64,000 bases of DNA from JAOUGY01 sp963785075 (GTDB taxonomy: Bacteria; Actinomycetota; Acidimicrobiia; Spongiisociales; ZC4RG35), in the NCBI GenBank assembly GCA_963785075.1, contig CAWATW010000005.1, positions 1 to 64,000 of the forward strand, written 5' to 3'. Under the pieces are notes generated by a model that was not told where the DNA came from, did not search any database, and saw only the letters and a program-made list of their open reading frames with translations. The position numbers were made by a program, and so were the translations under genes. Positions 44,428-53,046 of this stretch are shown here, piece after piece (position 1 is the first letter of the stretch; every line of letters begins with the position of its first letter).

Positions 44428-45738
44428 TCATGGAACCCGGGCCAACCGGCCTGCTCTGAGCGTCCCTTCGGCTGCGACCGCCGACACATCCACGGAGGTG
44501 ATGGTGCCGTCGACGACGACGTGCCGACCGTCGACCCAGACGTTGTTCACCAGTGCCGGCGAGCCGGACCACACAACCCGAGATGTGGCGTCGTACTCGT
44601 CTTCGATCACGGGACCGAAACGGGGGTCGGGGCCGAGTGACACCATGTCCGCCCGGGATCCGGTGGTCAGTCGGCCCAGATCCGGCCGGTCGATCGAATC
44701 GGCGGCGCCTGCAGTCGTCATCCAGAGGGCATCTGCCTCCGTCAGGGCCTGTGCGGTCCCGTTCGACACGCGAGCGAGACGGATGGCGGTACGCATCTCC
44801 TCGAAGAGATCGAGCCGGTGGTGGGAGGCCGGCCCGTCGGTGGCGATTGCCACCCGCATGCCTGCATCGAGCATTCTGCGAACTGGAGCGACGCCGGATG
44901 CGTGCTTCATGTTCGAGCATGGACAGTGTGCAACGGCGACGTGCTGTCGGGCGAGCATCTCGATTTCGGCATTGGAGAGCCACACAGCGTGGGCTGCCAG
45001 CACCCGTCCCTCCAGCATTCCCAGCGATTCCAGGTATTCGGGCGCCGACATGCCGGTCCGCTCCCGGATCGCGGCGTCTTCCCATTCCTGCTCCGCCACG
45101 TGGATGTGAACGAGCATGTCGGATGCGGCGGCGACGCCGACGATCGCTCTCATGCATTCGTCGGACACCGAATAGGCGGCGTGGGGGCCGACGCCGATCT
45201 CGACGAGCGGATGGTTCTCCCATCGCCGGTGCAGTTCGACCAGATCGTCGAGTTGCTCGCGCCACGTGCCGAAACCGGCGAGTTGGGAGTCTTCGAGGAT
45301 CGGTGCGGTCACCACCGTTCGCAGACTCGCCTCGACCGCTGCCTCGGCCAGCGCCTGGCTGTGAAAGTACATCTCGGTGGTGGTGGTGATGCCGTTTCCG
45401 AGCATTTCGGAGGCGCCCCAGAGCATTCCCATGTGCACATCGGAGGGCGTCAGCTTCGCCTCGCGTGGCCACATCACCTCTTCGAGCCAGCGCCCGACGG
45501 GGAGCCCCTCGCCCGCACCCCTCAACAGGATCATCGGGGTGTGGCAATGCGCGTTCACCATCCCCGGCATCAGGATGCCCGGGATGCGGTTGGTGGTGAC
45601 GCCCGGTCGGTCGGGGGCTGCGGACGCCGGCCCAGACCACACGACGGTTCCATCTGCGACATCTACGACCCCATCCGAGATCGCCGCAGCGGAGCGATCG
45701 CTCATCGTGATCAATGTCTCTGCTCGGTAGCGCTCCAC
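44428..45738 (-). CDS. mtaD: 5-methylthioadenosine/S-adenosylhomocysteine deaminase-like amidohydrolase
   Basis: 436 residues, full length. It is a metal-dependent TIM-barrel amidohydrolase with ligands in MVNAHCHTPMILLRG (~60-74), HIHVAEQEWEDAA, RVLAAHAVWLSNAE and IATDGPASHHRLDLFEE. The pattern fits the MTA/SAH deaminase group (TrzA/MtaD), which deaminates adenine nucleosides to inosine analogues. With PNP just downstream, it would feed hypoxanthine salvage. Other aminohydrolase substrates are possible. AGGAGAAAC precedes GTG 45738. Confidence 0.88.
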   Translation of the reverse strand: MERYRAETLITMSDRSAAAISDGVVDVADGTVVWSGPASAAPDRPGVTTNRIPGILMPGMVNAHCHTPMILLRGAGEGLPVGRWLEEVMWPREAKLTPSDVHMGMLWGASEMLGNGITTTTEMYFHSQALAEAAVEASLRTVVTAPILEDSQLAGFGTWREQLDDLVELHRRWENHPLVEIGVGPHAAYSVSDECMRAIVGVAAASDMLVHIHVAEQEWEDAAIRERTGMSAPEYLESLGMLEGRVLAAHAVWLSNAEIEMLARQHVAVAHCPCSNMKHASGVAPVRRMLDAGMRVAIATDGPASHHRLDLFEEMRTAIRLARVSNGTAQALTEADALWMTTAGAADSIDRPDLGRLTTGSRADMVSLGPDPRFGPVIEDEYDATSRVVWSGSPALVNNVWVDGRHVVVDGTITSVDVSAVAAEGTLRAGRLARVP

Positions 45739-45819
45739 GTTTCTCCTGACAGTTGGCGGACAAACCTACTCTCGCCGGCGCTGCTGTCTGTGAACCCCGG
45801 CACCGGATAGGCTGCACCA

Positions 45820-46908
45820 ATGGACCTTCCTGTGATGCCACCGATCAAACCGATGCTCGCCAAGCCGGTTCCGACGTTGCCGGACGGAGCCATGTCGTAC
45901 GAGCCGAAATGGGATGGTTTCCGGTGCATCGTCTTTCGTGACGGCGACGAGATCGTGATGGGGTCCCGCAACGAAAAGCCTCTCAACCGCTATTTCCCCG
46001 AGATGCTCGAACCGTTCAAGCAGAGCCTGCCCCAACGGTGCGTGGTCGACGGTGAGATCTTCGTGAGCATCGATGGAACGCTCGATTTCGACGCACTCGG
46101 ACAACGGATCCACCCGGCCGACTCCCGGGTCACGATGTTGGCAGGGGCCACCCCCGCCGATTTCGTCGCCTTCGACCTCTTGGCCCTCGACGACCAGTCT
46201 TACCTCGACCGTCCGTTTTCAGAGCGACGGGCTGCCCTCGAGGGGATCGCAGGCGGGTTTCAGCCACCGGTGCACCTGGCGCCTGCCACGCGAGATCCCG
46301 AGGTTGCGATGCAATGGTTCGACGAGTTCGAGGGCGCCGGTCTCGACGGGCTCATCATCAAACCTCTCGGCGACCATTACATGTCCGACAAGCGGGTCCA
46401 GTTCAAGCTCAAGCACGTCCGCAGCGCCGACTGCGTGGTCGCCGGATACAGGATCCACAAGTCAGGCGACGGCGTCGGCTCTCTCATCTTGGGTTTGTAC
46501 AGCCCCGAGGGCCAGCTCTGGCATGTGGGTGTGGCCGCCAGCTTCACGGCCAGACGACGCCAGGAGCTTCTGGAAGAGGTCGCCCCCCTCGTGCTCGAAG
46601 ACATGGCCGATCATCCATGGTCGGAGTGGATGAACACCGAGGCGAACGCCGACGGATCCATGCCCGGCGCACCGAATCGATGGAGCGGCACCAATGGAAG
46701 GGACCATTCGTGGATCCCACTGCGCCCCGAGCGCGTTGTGGAGGTGCAATATACGTGGTCGACCGCCGGCCGGTTCCGTGGAACGACCAAGATGCTTCGC
46801 TGGCGACCGGACCGGGATCCTGAGTCGTGCAGCACCGAGCAGCTCTCGGAACCAGAGCCCTTGGCCGCCGATTCTGCGCTTCACGACATCGTGAGTCACG
46901 GCGGATAG
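45820..46908 (+). CDS. ligC: ATP-dependent DNA ligase, LigC type
   Basis: 362 residues, the size of actinobacterial LigC. The adenylation lysine is in YEPKWDGFRCIVF (~28-40). Motif III is CVVDGEIFVSIDG, then FVAFDLLALDD, motif IV is LDGLIIKPLGDHYM, motif V is VQFKLKHVRSADCVVAGYR, and an OB domain follows. It seals DNA nicks with ATP and is usually linked to repair and end joining. No Ku, LigD polymerase or primase gene is adjacent. A TAGGCT box six bases before ATG 45820 and no ribosome site indicate a leaderless start. Confidence 0.93.
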   Translation: MDLPVMPPIKPMLAKPVPTLPDGAMSYEPKWDGFRCIVFRDGDEIVMGSRNEKPLNRYFPEMLEPFKQSLPQRCVVDGEIFVSIDGTLDFDALGQRIHPADSRVTMLAGATPADFVAFDLLALDDQSYLDRPFSERRAALEGIAGGFQPPVHLAPATRDPEVAMQWFDEFEGAGLDGLIIKPLGDHYMSDKRVQFKLKHVRSADCVVAGYRIHKSGDGVGSLILGLYSPEGQLWHVGVAASFTARRRQELLEEVAPLVLEDMADHPWSEWMNTEANADGSMPGAPNRWSGTNGRDHSWIPLRPERVVEVQYTWSTAGRFRGTTKMLRWRPDRDPESCSTEQLSEPEPLAADSALHDIVSHGG

Positions 46909-46997
46909 CCGCTCGGGTCGGTCCAGTGTCAACGGACGTCCCGATGGTGGCGTTCCACCCGGATGACTACTCGGCGTTTTGATCTACTGTTTCCGAT

Positions 46998-47570
46998 GTG
47001 GCTGGGAACATCGATATCGCATCATTCGAGTCGGCGCTCGAGGAGCTGAGGTTCGACGACGCTCAGGGGATGCTTTCGTCGGCTGAGGGCGCTGGCGAAA
47101 TGCACGAACGCTTGGCGGCTGCTCGGCATGCGGCGCAGGACCGAGCGCAGTCGCTCTATCAGCGTTTGAGGGAGCTGGCCGAGACCGGGGATCACGCCCG
47201 GATTCTCCAGATTCGGGCGAATCCGGAGACCGCTCGCCTCATGCGCCTTCTCCCCGACACGCCACGTGACCGTATGGAGCTGTACTTCCGCAATGCCGAC
47301 CGGTGGGAGGACTCTCAACGACAGACGGCGCGCCGGCGCCTGTCCGATGCCGGTAAGGCGCTCGGCGGTCTCGATCTCCAACTCGCTCGCGGCCTGTTGG
47401 CCCGCGTCGACAACCGGTTCTTGGACGAACAGGAGATCGCGGAGAAGGACCAGCTGCTCCTCGAGGTCTCGGCCCGCGCAATGGAGCTCGAGTCGCTCCA
47501 GGAGACCGGCAGCCGCCTCATCGAGGAGGCCGAACCGAAACGCCGCCGGTGGTGGCAGCGGGGCGACTGA
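46998..47570 (+). CDS. Helical protein of unknown function
   Basis: 190 residues, almost wholly helical and likely coiled-coil (ERLAAARHAAQDRAQSLYQR, DSQRQTARRRLSDAGKALGG). It ends in a basic RRRWWQRGD tail. No motif is recognised. GTG 46998 has a TACTGT box seven bases upstream and no ribosome site. It lies 89 bases after ligC on the same strand, but its own promoter suggests separate transcription. Confidence 0.65.
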   Translation: MAGNIDIASFESALEELRFDDAQGMLSSAEGAGEMHERLAAARHAAQDRAQSLYQRLRELAETGDHARILQIRANPETARLMRLLPDTPRDRMELYFRNADRWEDSQRQTARRRLSDAGKALGGLDLQLARGLLARVDNRFLDEQEIAEKDQLLLEVSARAMELESLQETGSRLIEEAEPKRRRWWQRGD

Positions 47571-47615
47571 CCCCGCCTCGGCTCCATTGTCTGCATGCGC
47601 CGATCGATGGCGTGG

Positions 47616-47972
47616 TCAGCGCCCGTGGACGTCCCAACCGTCAGGACGACGTTTTCTCGGGAGTTTCGAGACCACGATGAGGTATGAATCGTCGATCGCC
47701 TCTAGGAGTTCGCTCTCGGGTATCTGTCCGCCGACCAGGAGCGTGTTCCACCCGGACCGGCCGATGTAGGCCATGACGGACGCATCGCCGGGGTATCGGA
47801 GGAGCCACTCGTCTGCCTCGGCTCGGTCCCCGCATTTGACCCCGACGCTCTCGGACCCGACGAACGCGAAGATCTTGGCGTCGACTTTGGCGACGACGGT
47901 GCCTTCCCACGGTTCGTCACGCCACGCACCCGGTTTGGTGAGGCAATGCTCGAGGATGCGGTCGAACGTCAT
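47616..47972 (-). CDS. MmcQ/YjbR family protein
   Basis: 118 residues. LTKPGAWRDEPWEGTVVAKV, then AKIFAFVGSESVGVKCGDRA and YIGRSGWNTLLVGGQIPESE match the MmcQ/YjbR fold, sometimes described as DNA-binding. It ends ELLEAIDDSYLIVVSKLPRK, the usual final helix. Its target is unknown. ATG 47972 is chosen by family length; longer in-frame starts add unmatched residues. Confidence 0.88.
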   Translation of the reverse strand: MTFDRILEHCLTKPGAWRDEPWEGTVVAKVDAKIFAFVGSESVGVKCGDRAEADEWLLRYPGDASVMAYIGRSGWNTLLVGGQIPESELLEAIDDSYLIVVSKLPRKRRPDGWDVHGR

Positions 47973-48517
47973 CCTGGCCAACCTATCAGAGGCCGCTGGA
48001 TGACGGGGCGAGCCTGATGATCGAACGTGTGTTCGATAACATGGTGTGGTCAGGTCATCTCTCCAGGCGACCGGCAACCCACCTCGCCACCAATCACCCC
48101 GGGCCGCCGACCTCTACCGGAACGCACGAGCCCGAGGCAGACGAAACCCCCTACAACCCCGACCACCACGGAGCGGAACTGAGAATCGCGAAACAGGACG
48201 TGGCCTGAAGGTCGACCCGGGAAACCGGTACACCCTCACGTCGTCATCCACCGCCACGGCCACAGAATCGACCCCGCATCCCAACCCGGCCGCATCCGGT
48301 TCCTCCCACCTGAACCCGGCACCGACCCACCCGGGTGACCAGTCGCTCCACCGCCTCCACCACAACGGGCCCGCCGCAACATCCCGCCCACCGGCAGGAC
48401 ATCGCCGGGCCCGCTCGCGCCGCTGATCGGTGAAGTTCCACGAAACAGAGATGGCGAACCGACGACATCGTTCCGGTTCGTCGATACGTTCGAGCCTTCC
48501 AAACCGGAGGACCATCC
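47973..48517. other. 545-base C-rich interval with a possible gene relic
   Basis: From about 48050 to 48400 the plus strand is strikingly C-rich and G-poor. One frame (48183-48338) reads HPHVVIHRHGHRIDPASQPG and ends RFLPPEPGTDPPG before a TGA, while neighbouring frames hold fragments such as RAADLYRNARARG. This resembles the end of a decayed actinobacterial gene, perhaps of the HNH/13E12 type. No intact start, motif or ribosome site was found. Confidence 0.35.
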
Positions 48518-49516
48518 ATGCGTCGCCGACGCGCAACCTCGACCCTGACCGCCCTGCTTGCCGTCACCGGCCTGTTGCTACCTGCGGGTGGCGCGGCTGC
48601 GTCCGACAGTGCCGACATCGTGGTGGCCAACCGCGGCTCCAGCAGCGTCTCGATCATCGACACCGGATCTCTCGACGTGTCGACGGTAGGGCTTCCTGGC
48701 TCCGAGCCGATGTACGTGAGCCATTCCAACCGGCACGACCGTGTGTTTGTCGGAGACCGCGCCAACGACCAGGTGATCGTGCTGGATGAAGACGACTACT
48801 CGGTCGAGGGAACGGTCACCGTCGGCGCCGGCGTCTTTCACCAGTGGGTCGACGGAGGCCGGTTGTGGGTCGTCGGCGACACCTCGGACACGGTCACCGT
48901 GGTCGACGCCGAGAGCCTCGAAGTGATCACCACCATCGGCATTCCCGCCGACATCATCGCCGATGGCGGATCTCCGCACGACGTGGTCGTGAGTGGGAGG
49001 CACGCCTTTGTCAGCATCGTCGGACTCCCGGAAGGTGGGATGGTGCTGCGGTACTCGACCCTCTCGTTCGAAGAAGCCGGGCGGATTGCCTCCGGTGGCG
49101 ATCCCCATCTCTTCGCGCGCTCGGGGCGTCTCTACGTGGCGTCCCAGGACGGCTCGTCGGTGACCGCGTACAACCCTCTCAGCCTTCGAGAGCTGTCATC
49201 GATCGAGGTTCCCGCCGCCCACGGCATCTGGGTGACGAAACGAGGAGACGTCTTCGTCACGAACATCGCCGGCGGTGGGGAGAGTGCCGTGTTCTCGCTC
49301 GACCGCCGTCTGCGCGGGATCCACGAGACGGCCGACACCGAATTCGCAACCCCGCACAACCTCGCGGTCGACGAACGTGACCGCCGGCTGTTCGTGACGC
49401 ACTCTGGTGCCACCGCCGACCGAGTGACCGTGGTGGATCTCCGTGGTGGCGACTTCGGAGCGGTGACCGACGTCAGGGTGGGCGTGAATCCATTCGGACT
49501 GGCCCTCGTCGACTGA
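48518..49516 (+). CDS. Exported YncE-like beta-propeller protein
   Basis: 332 residues. A signal peptide (LTALLAVTGLLLPAGGAAA) is followed by six to seven repeats of about 40-45 residues with the YVTN/NHL-like pattern, for example ADIVVANRGSSSVSIIDTGS and GRLWVVGDTSDTVTVVDAES. This is a beta-propeller fold, probably at the cell surface or secreted, binding an unknown ligand. GGAGG precedes ATG 48518. A terminator-like hairpin follows the stop. Confidence 0.85.
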   Translation: MRRRRATSTLTALLAVTGLLLPAGGAAASDSADIVVANRGSSSVSIIDTGSLDVSTVGLPGSEPMYVSHSNRHDRVFVGDRANDQVIVLDEDDYSVEGTVTVGAGVFHQWVDGGRLWVVGDTSDTVTVVDAESLEVITTIGIPADIIADGGSPHDVVVSGRHAFVSIVGLPEGGMVLRYSTLSFEEAGRIASGGDPHLFARSGRLYVASQDGSSVTAYNPLSLRELSSIEVPAAHGIWVTKRGDVFVTNIAGGGESAVFSLDRRLRGIHETADTEFATPHNLAVDERDRRLFVTHSGATADRVTVVDLRGGDFGAVTDVRVGVNPFGLALVD

Positions 49517-49523
49517 TCCGACT

Positions 49524-49554
49524 TGGTGGGGATGGCGGTCGGCCGTCCCCACCA
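49524..49554 (+). terminator. Hairpin after beta-propeller gene
   Basis: A nine-base-pair stem TGGTGGGGA / TCCCCACCA encloses 13 bases just past the propeller stop codon. The next gene has its own TAGACT box at 49561, which supports transcription ending here. Confidence 0.55.
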
Positions 49555-49572
49555 GACCCATAGACTGCTTCG

Positions 49573-50292
49573 GTGGAGCGCAACGAGTACGGACAACCCG
49601 TCGGTCGCCGCCTTCCTGATCGAGGCGAATGGCGGTCACCGCCGCTGACTCCGATGAGGGGGGATCATGTCGTGGTCGAGCCCCTCGACCACGACCGACA
49701 TCGCGAAGGGCTCTACGAGGCATACTCTCGCGATCCAGGATCGATGTGGACCTACCTGCCATATGGCCCGTTCGACGGGGACACGTTCGACGCGTGGCTG
49801 TCTGGATGGTCGGAATCGCGTGATCCGTTGTTCCATGCGATCGTCGACATCGAGACCAATCAGCCACTCGGTCTTGCCTCCTACCTCCGGATCGAGCCAC
49901 GGCATGGTGTGATCGAAGTCGGTCACATCAGCTACTCGCCTCTCCTGACGCGTACGACGGGTGCCACCGAGGCGATGTGGCTGATGATGCGGCGCGTTTT
50001 CGACGAACTCGAATACCGGAGGTATGAGTGGAAGTGCGACGCTCTCAACGCGCCGTCGCGTGCAGCGGCGGCGCGGCTCGGCTTCACCTACGAGGGGACG
50101 TTTCGGAACCACATCGTCTCGAAGGGCCGCAACCGTGACACAGCGTGGTTCTCGATCACCGACGACGAGTGGTCCACGATCGACCACTCCTTCAGGGCAT
50201 GGCTGCACGCTTCCAACTTCGACGCCGGCCGGCAGGTCCGCTCGTTGCGTCATATGCGAGCGGGTGTGACCAGAGGCGGATCACCGGGCTGA
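49573..50292 (+). CDS. RimJ/RimL-type GNAT acetyltransferase
   Basis: 239 residues. It has the ~180-residue RimL-like core: VVVEPLDHDRHREGLYEAYS, then PLGLASYLRIEPRHGVIEVG and the CoA-binding TRTTGATEAMWLMMRRVFDE, ending AAAARLGFTYEGTFRNHIVS. It likely acetylates an N-terminal amine or a small molecule. GTG 49573 has TAGACT six bases upstream and no ribosome site, a leaderless start. Confidence 0.88.
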   Translation: MERNEYGQPVGRRLPDRGEWRSPPLTPMRGDHVVVEPLDHDRHREGLYEAYSRDPGSMWTYLPYGPFDGDTFDAWLSGWSESRDPLFHAIVDIETNQPLGLASYLRIEPRHGVIEVGHISYSPLLTRTTGATEAMWLMMRRVFDELEYRRYEWKCDALNAPSRAAAARLGFTYEGTFRNHIVSKGRNRDTAWFSITDDEWSTIDHSFRAWLHASNFDAGRQVRSLRHMRAGVTRGGSPG

Positions 50293-50388
50293 CCGACCGA
50301 GCACTTCCGAGGAGCGACGAGGCACGTCGGCCGCGGAATTCGGACGCTAGGTTCCCGATGGTCGCAGGCAACGAGGAGGAGCGAAGGT

Positions 50389-50772
50389 ATGAACAGGGTG
50401 CTGTGGGCCTTGCAGGTGGTGCTCGGGTTGTACTTCATCGCGGTGGGGATCATGCACTTCGTGGTGCCCGATGGGCTCCCCGCCCAGATGGAATGGATGT
50501 ACGAGCTGTCGGACTCGCTCCACATGGTGAGCGGCGTCGCCGAGATCCTCGGTGGTCTCGGGTTGATCCTTCCCGGATTGACAGGGATCAGACCCGAGCT
50601 CACGGCGTGGGCGGCCACCGGGCTGGCCGTGGTGATGGTGGGCGCCCTGGTGTGGCACCTCACTCGAGGCGAGGTCGCAAACATCGCCTTCAACGTGGTG
50701 TTGGCAGCCCTCACCGGGTTCGTGGCCTACCGACGGTTCACAGCCGATCCACTGCGTGTGCGGGCCGCATGA
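50389..50772 (+). CDS. DoxX-like membrane protein
   Basis: 127 residues with four membrane helices: VVLGLYFIAVGIMHFVVP, VSGVAEILGGLGLILPG, AATGLAVVMVGALVWHL and NIAFNVVLAALTGFVAY. The order and the P-D-G-L-P loop fit the DoxX/DUF4870-like group, thought to act in membrane redox steps. Function is uncertain. GAGGAGCG precedes ATG 50389. Confidence 0.85.
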   Translation: MNRVLWALQVVLGLYFIAVGIMHFVVPDGLPAQMEWMYELSDSLHMVSGVAEILGGLGLILPGLTGIRPELTAWAATGLAVVMVGALVWHLTRGEVANIAFNVVLAALTGFVAYRRFTADPLRVRAA

Positions 50773-50919
50773 CCGACCCGCCGGTCTGTCTCGACGGAGC
50801 CATGCCGATTCGGTCGCCGGACTGAACGGTGGTCGGGCCTCGACGCTGCCAGGCGTCGTTGCTATGGCTTCGTGTAGAACGCCGATCGCCCGGGCGTCCA
50901 TTGAGCCTGAGCGCGCCCT

Positions 50920-51219
50920 CTAGAGGTCCGGGGTAGGGCTCGTGCGATCGACGCTCTCATGGTGCCGGATCACTTCTTCGATCACGAAGCGGAGAAACTT
51001 CTCGCTGAACTCCGGGTCGAGATGGGCTGAGTCGGCCAGAGAGCGAAGCCGTGCGATCTGGACGTCTTCGCGGCCGGGGTCTGCCGGCGGGAGGCCCACC
51101 GCAGCCTTGTACTCTCCGACCTTCTTCGTGATCTTGAAACGCTCCGCGAGCATGAAGATCAGCGCAGCATCGATGTTGTCGATGCTCTCCCGGTAGGCGG
51201 CGAGTTGGTGGTCGGTCAT
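50920..51219 (-). CDS. Chorismate mutase, AroQ type
   Basis: 99 residues, the all-helical AroQ fold. YRESIDNIDAALIFMLAERF, then the active-site KITKKVGEYKAAVGLPPADP and RLRSLADSAHLDPEFSEKFL are visible. It rearranges chorismate to prephenate for Phe and Tyr synthesis. It is a stand-alone monofunctional enzyme; no DAHP synthase or prephenate dehydratase gene is near. GGAGACCCC precedes ATG 51219. Confidence 0.92.
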   Translation of the reverse strand: MTDHQLAAYRESIDNIDAALIFMLAERFKITKKVGEYKAAVGLPPADPGREDVQIARLRSLADSAHLDPEFSEKFLRFVIEEVIRHHESVDRTSPTPDL

Positions 51220-51277
51220 GGGGTCTCCACGGTGCGGGGCGAGAGGGCACCTTACCGGTGCCCCCTGCCACCTCCGC

Positions 51278-52927
51278 TCACTCGATCGTCGAGTTGATGA
51301 TCTGGATCGGGCCCGACCCGAGATAGAAGATGCCCGGCACGGTCTCGAACTGATCGCTTGGGTTTCGCCGCATCGTCGAGTCCTCGATCCGTAGCGTTCC
51401 AGTCCGGTCGTTGCTCACGAAGAAGATTCCCCCGCCGCCTTCGCGAGCGTGATTGTCCTCGATGATCGTGTCAACGACCTGCACATGGAATGTGTTGCCG
51501 TCGAACGCCATCGCTCCCCCATTGCCGCCACCGGGCGTGCCCGCCTGGGCCGGGTTGGCGCCGTAACCGGTGGCCGCGTTGTACGTGAAGAGACTGTTGA
51601 TGATGGTCCACGACACGCCGATCGACGACAGCGCACCGCCATTCGAGCAGACGTTGCCGAATTCGGGACCACCTCCGAAGGTGCTGTTCACCACGTACAC
51701 CGGCTGATCTTCATACTGGTCGAAGACCCGCACCGCGCCGCCGACGTCCGGCCCGGTTGCCGAACACGTGTTGGAGAAGAACCGGGAGTTCACGATCTTC
51801 AGTCGGCCTCCCCGGGACCAGATCGCCCCTCCCCCATCCTCGATCTCGATGCCGGCGTCGTATCCGTCGATGAATGTCAGGTTCTGCACGGTCAGGCGAG
51901 GATGGTCCTGGTCCTGGCAGTGGCTGGTGGTCCAGACCTGAGCGGGATCGCAGGTGTTCATGTAGAGGATTCGGGTGTCCCCTCCCCCGCTCAGCGTCAC
52001 GAGTCCGCCCCCGTCGATCACGATGTCCGGGTCTTGATCGTTGAAGACCTTGGCGGTGGCCGTCATCTCGATGGTGACCGGGTCCGAACCACAGTCGAAG
52101 ACGATCACCCCTCCCTGGGCCACGGCCGCCACCAGTGCCTGGGAGGTGCACGATGCGGGGGTCCCGGCGCCGATGACATGATCGGGGATCGAGACGTCTT
52201 CGGCCTTGGCCTCGGCAGGGACCGGAGCGTCACCGTTGGGGTTGCCGAATCGTGGAAGCTCGGGTGGTGGCGGGACCATGGGTGTCAGGCCCAGTGCGCG
52301 GCCGAGAAAGGTGGCCATCTCGGCTCGTGTCACGGCCGAGTCCGGGCAGTACCGGTCGTTGGTGGGCGGATTGCACCCACGGGTCACATCGGCGGTGGCG
52401 AGGCGGTCGATGTCGCTCTCGAAGATGGAGCCCTCGTCGTCGACGAAGAGATCGTCGCCGGCGCCCGCCGTGTAGCCGAACGCCCGAACGATGAACGCGG
52501 CCATCTGCCCGCGGGTGACGGTGTCCCCCGGGCAGAACTCCGTGGCGGTGCATCCCTTGGTGATGCCGCGGGTGGCGAGGCGGTCGATGTCGTTTTCGAA
52601 GACGGATGTGTCGTCGTCCGTGAACAGGTCCGATCCGGCGCCATCGGTGAGATCGAACGCCCTGACGAGGAACGCCGCCATCTGGCCTCGGGTCACCGGA
52701 TCATCCGGACAGAATCGATCGTTGGCCGGTGGGTTGCATCCCACTGCGATGCCTTTGGCGGCAACCGCCTCGATGTAGCCCTCGTGGACCGACCCGTTGT
52801 CGTCGACGAAGGTGCCCCCGGGATCGGTGGCATCGGCCGAGGCCACGGACGCCAATGCGCCGGCGACCACCACGATGATCGCCGTGACCAGAAAGCGGAC
52901 GCGTCGGTCCGCCGGCGTTGCAGTCAT
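51278..52927 (-). CDS. S-layer homology protein with right-handed beta-helix
   Basis: 549 residues. After a signal helix (FLVTAIIVVVAGALASVASA), three SLH repeats span ~40-210. Each has a Cys pair (GCNPPANDRFCP, GCTATEFCP, GCNPPTNDRYCP) and a VTRGQMAAFLVRAF core. Residues ~250-549 form parallel beta-helix turns with repeated asparagine steps (NLTFIDGYDAGIEIEDGGGA, NSTFGGGPEFGN). It is wall-attached with a polysaccharide-binding or -cleaving style fold; no lyase motif is certain. GGGGGAACG precedes ATG 52927. Confidence 0.87.
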   Translation of the reverse strand: MTATPADRRVRFLVTAIIVVVAGALASVASADATDPGGTFVDDNGSVHEGYIEAVAAKGIAVGCNPPANDRFCPDDPVTRGQMAAFLVRAFDLTDGAGSDLFTDDDTSVFENDIDRLATRGITKGCTATEFCPGDTVTRGQMAAFIVRAFGYTAGAGDDLFVDDEGSIFESDIDRLATADVTRGCNPPTNDRYCPDSAVTRAEMATFLGRALGLTPMVPPPPELPRFGNPNGDAPVPAEAKAEDVSIPDHVIGAGTPASCTSQALVAAVAQGGVIVFDCGSDPVTIEMTATAKVFNDQDPDIVIDGGGLVTLSGGGDTRILYMNTCDPAQVWTTSHCQDQDHPRLTVQNLTFIDGYDAGIEIEDGGGAIWSRGGRLKIVNSRFFSNTCSATGPDVGGAVRVFDQYEDQPVYVVNSTFGGGPEFGNVCSNGGALSSIGVSWTIINSLFTYNAATGYGANPAQAGTPGGGNGGAMAFDGNTFHVQVVDTIIEDNHAREGGGGIFFVSNDRTGTLRIEDSTMRRNPSDQFETVPGIFYLGSGPIQIINSTIE

Positions 52928-53046
52928 TGTCGTTCCCCCGAGTCTGCGTTGTCGAAGACGTTCCCCGCCCCGGCGGGCTCACCGGCCACACCAAAGCTAC
53001 CAGGACATGGCTGTCGAGGACCGGGTGGATGCCGGGTCCCCGCCGA

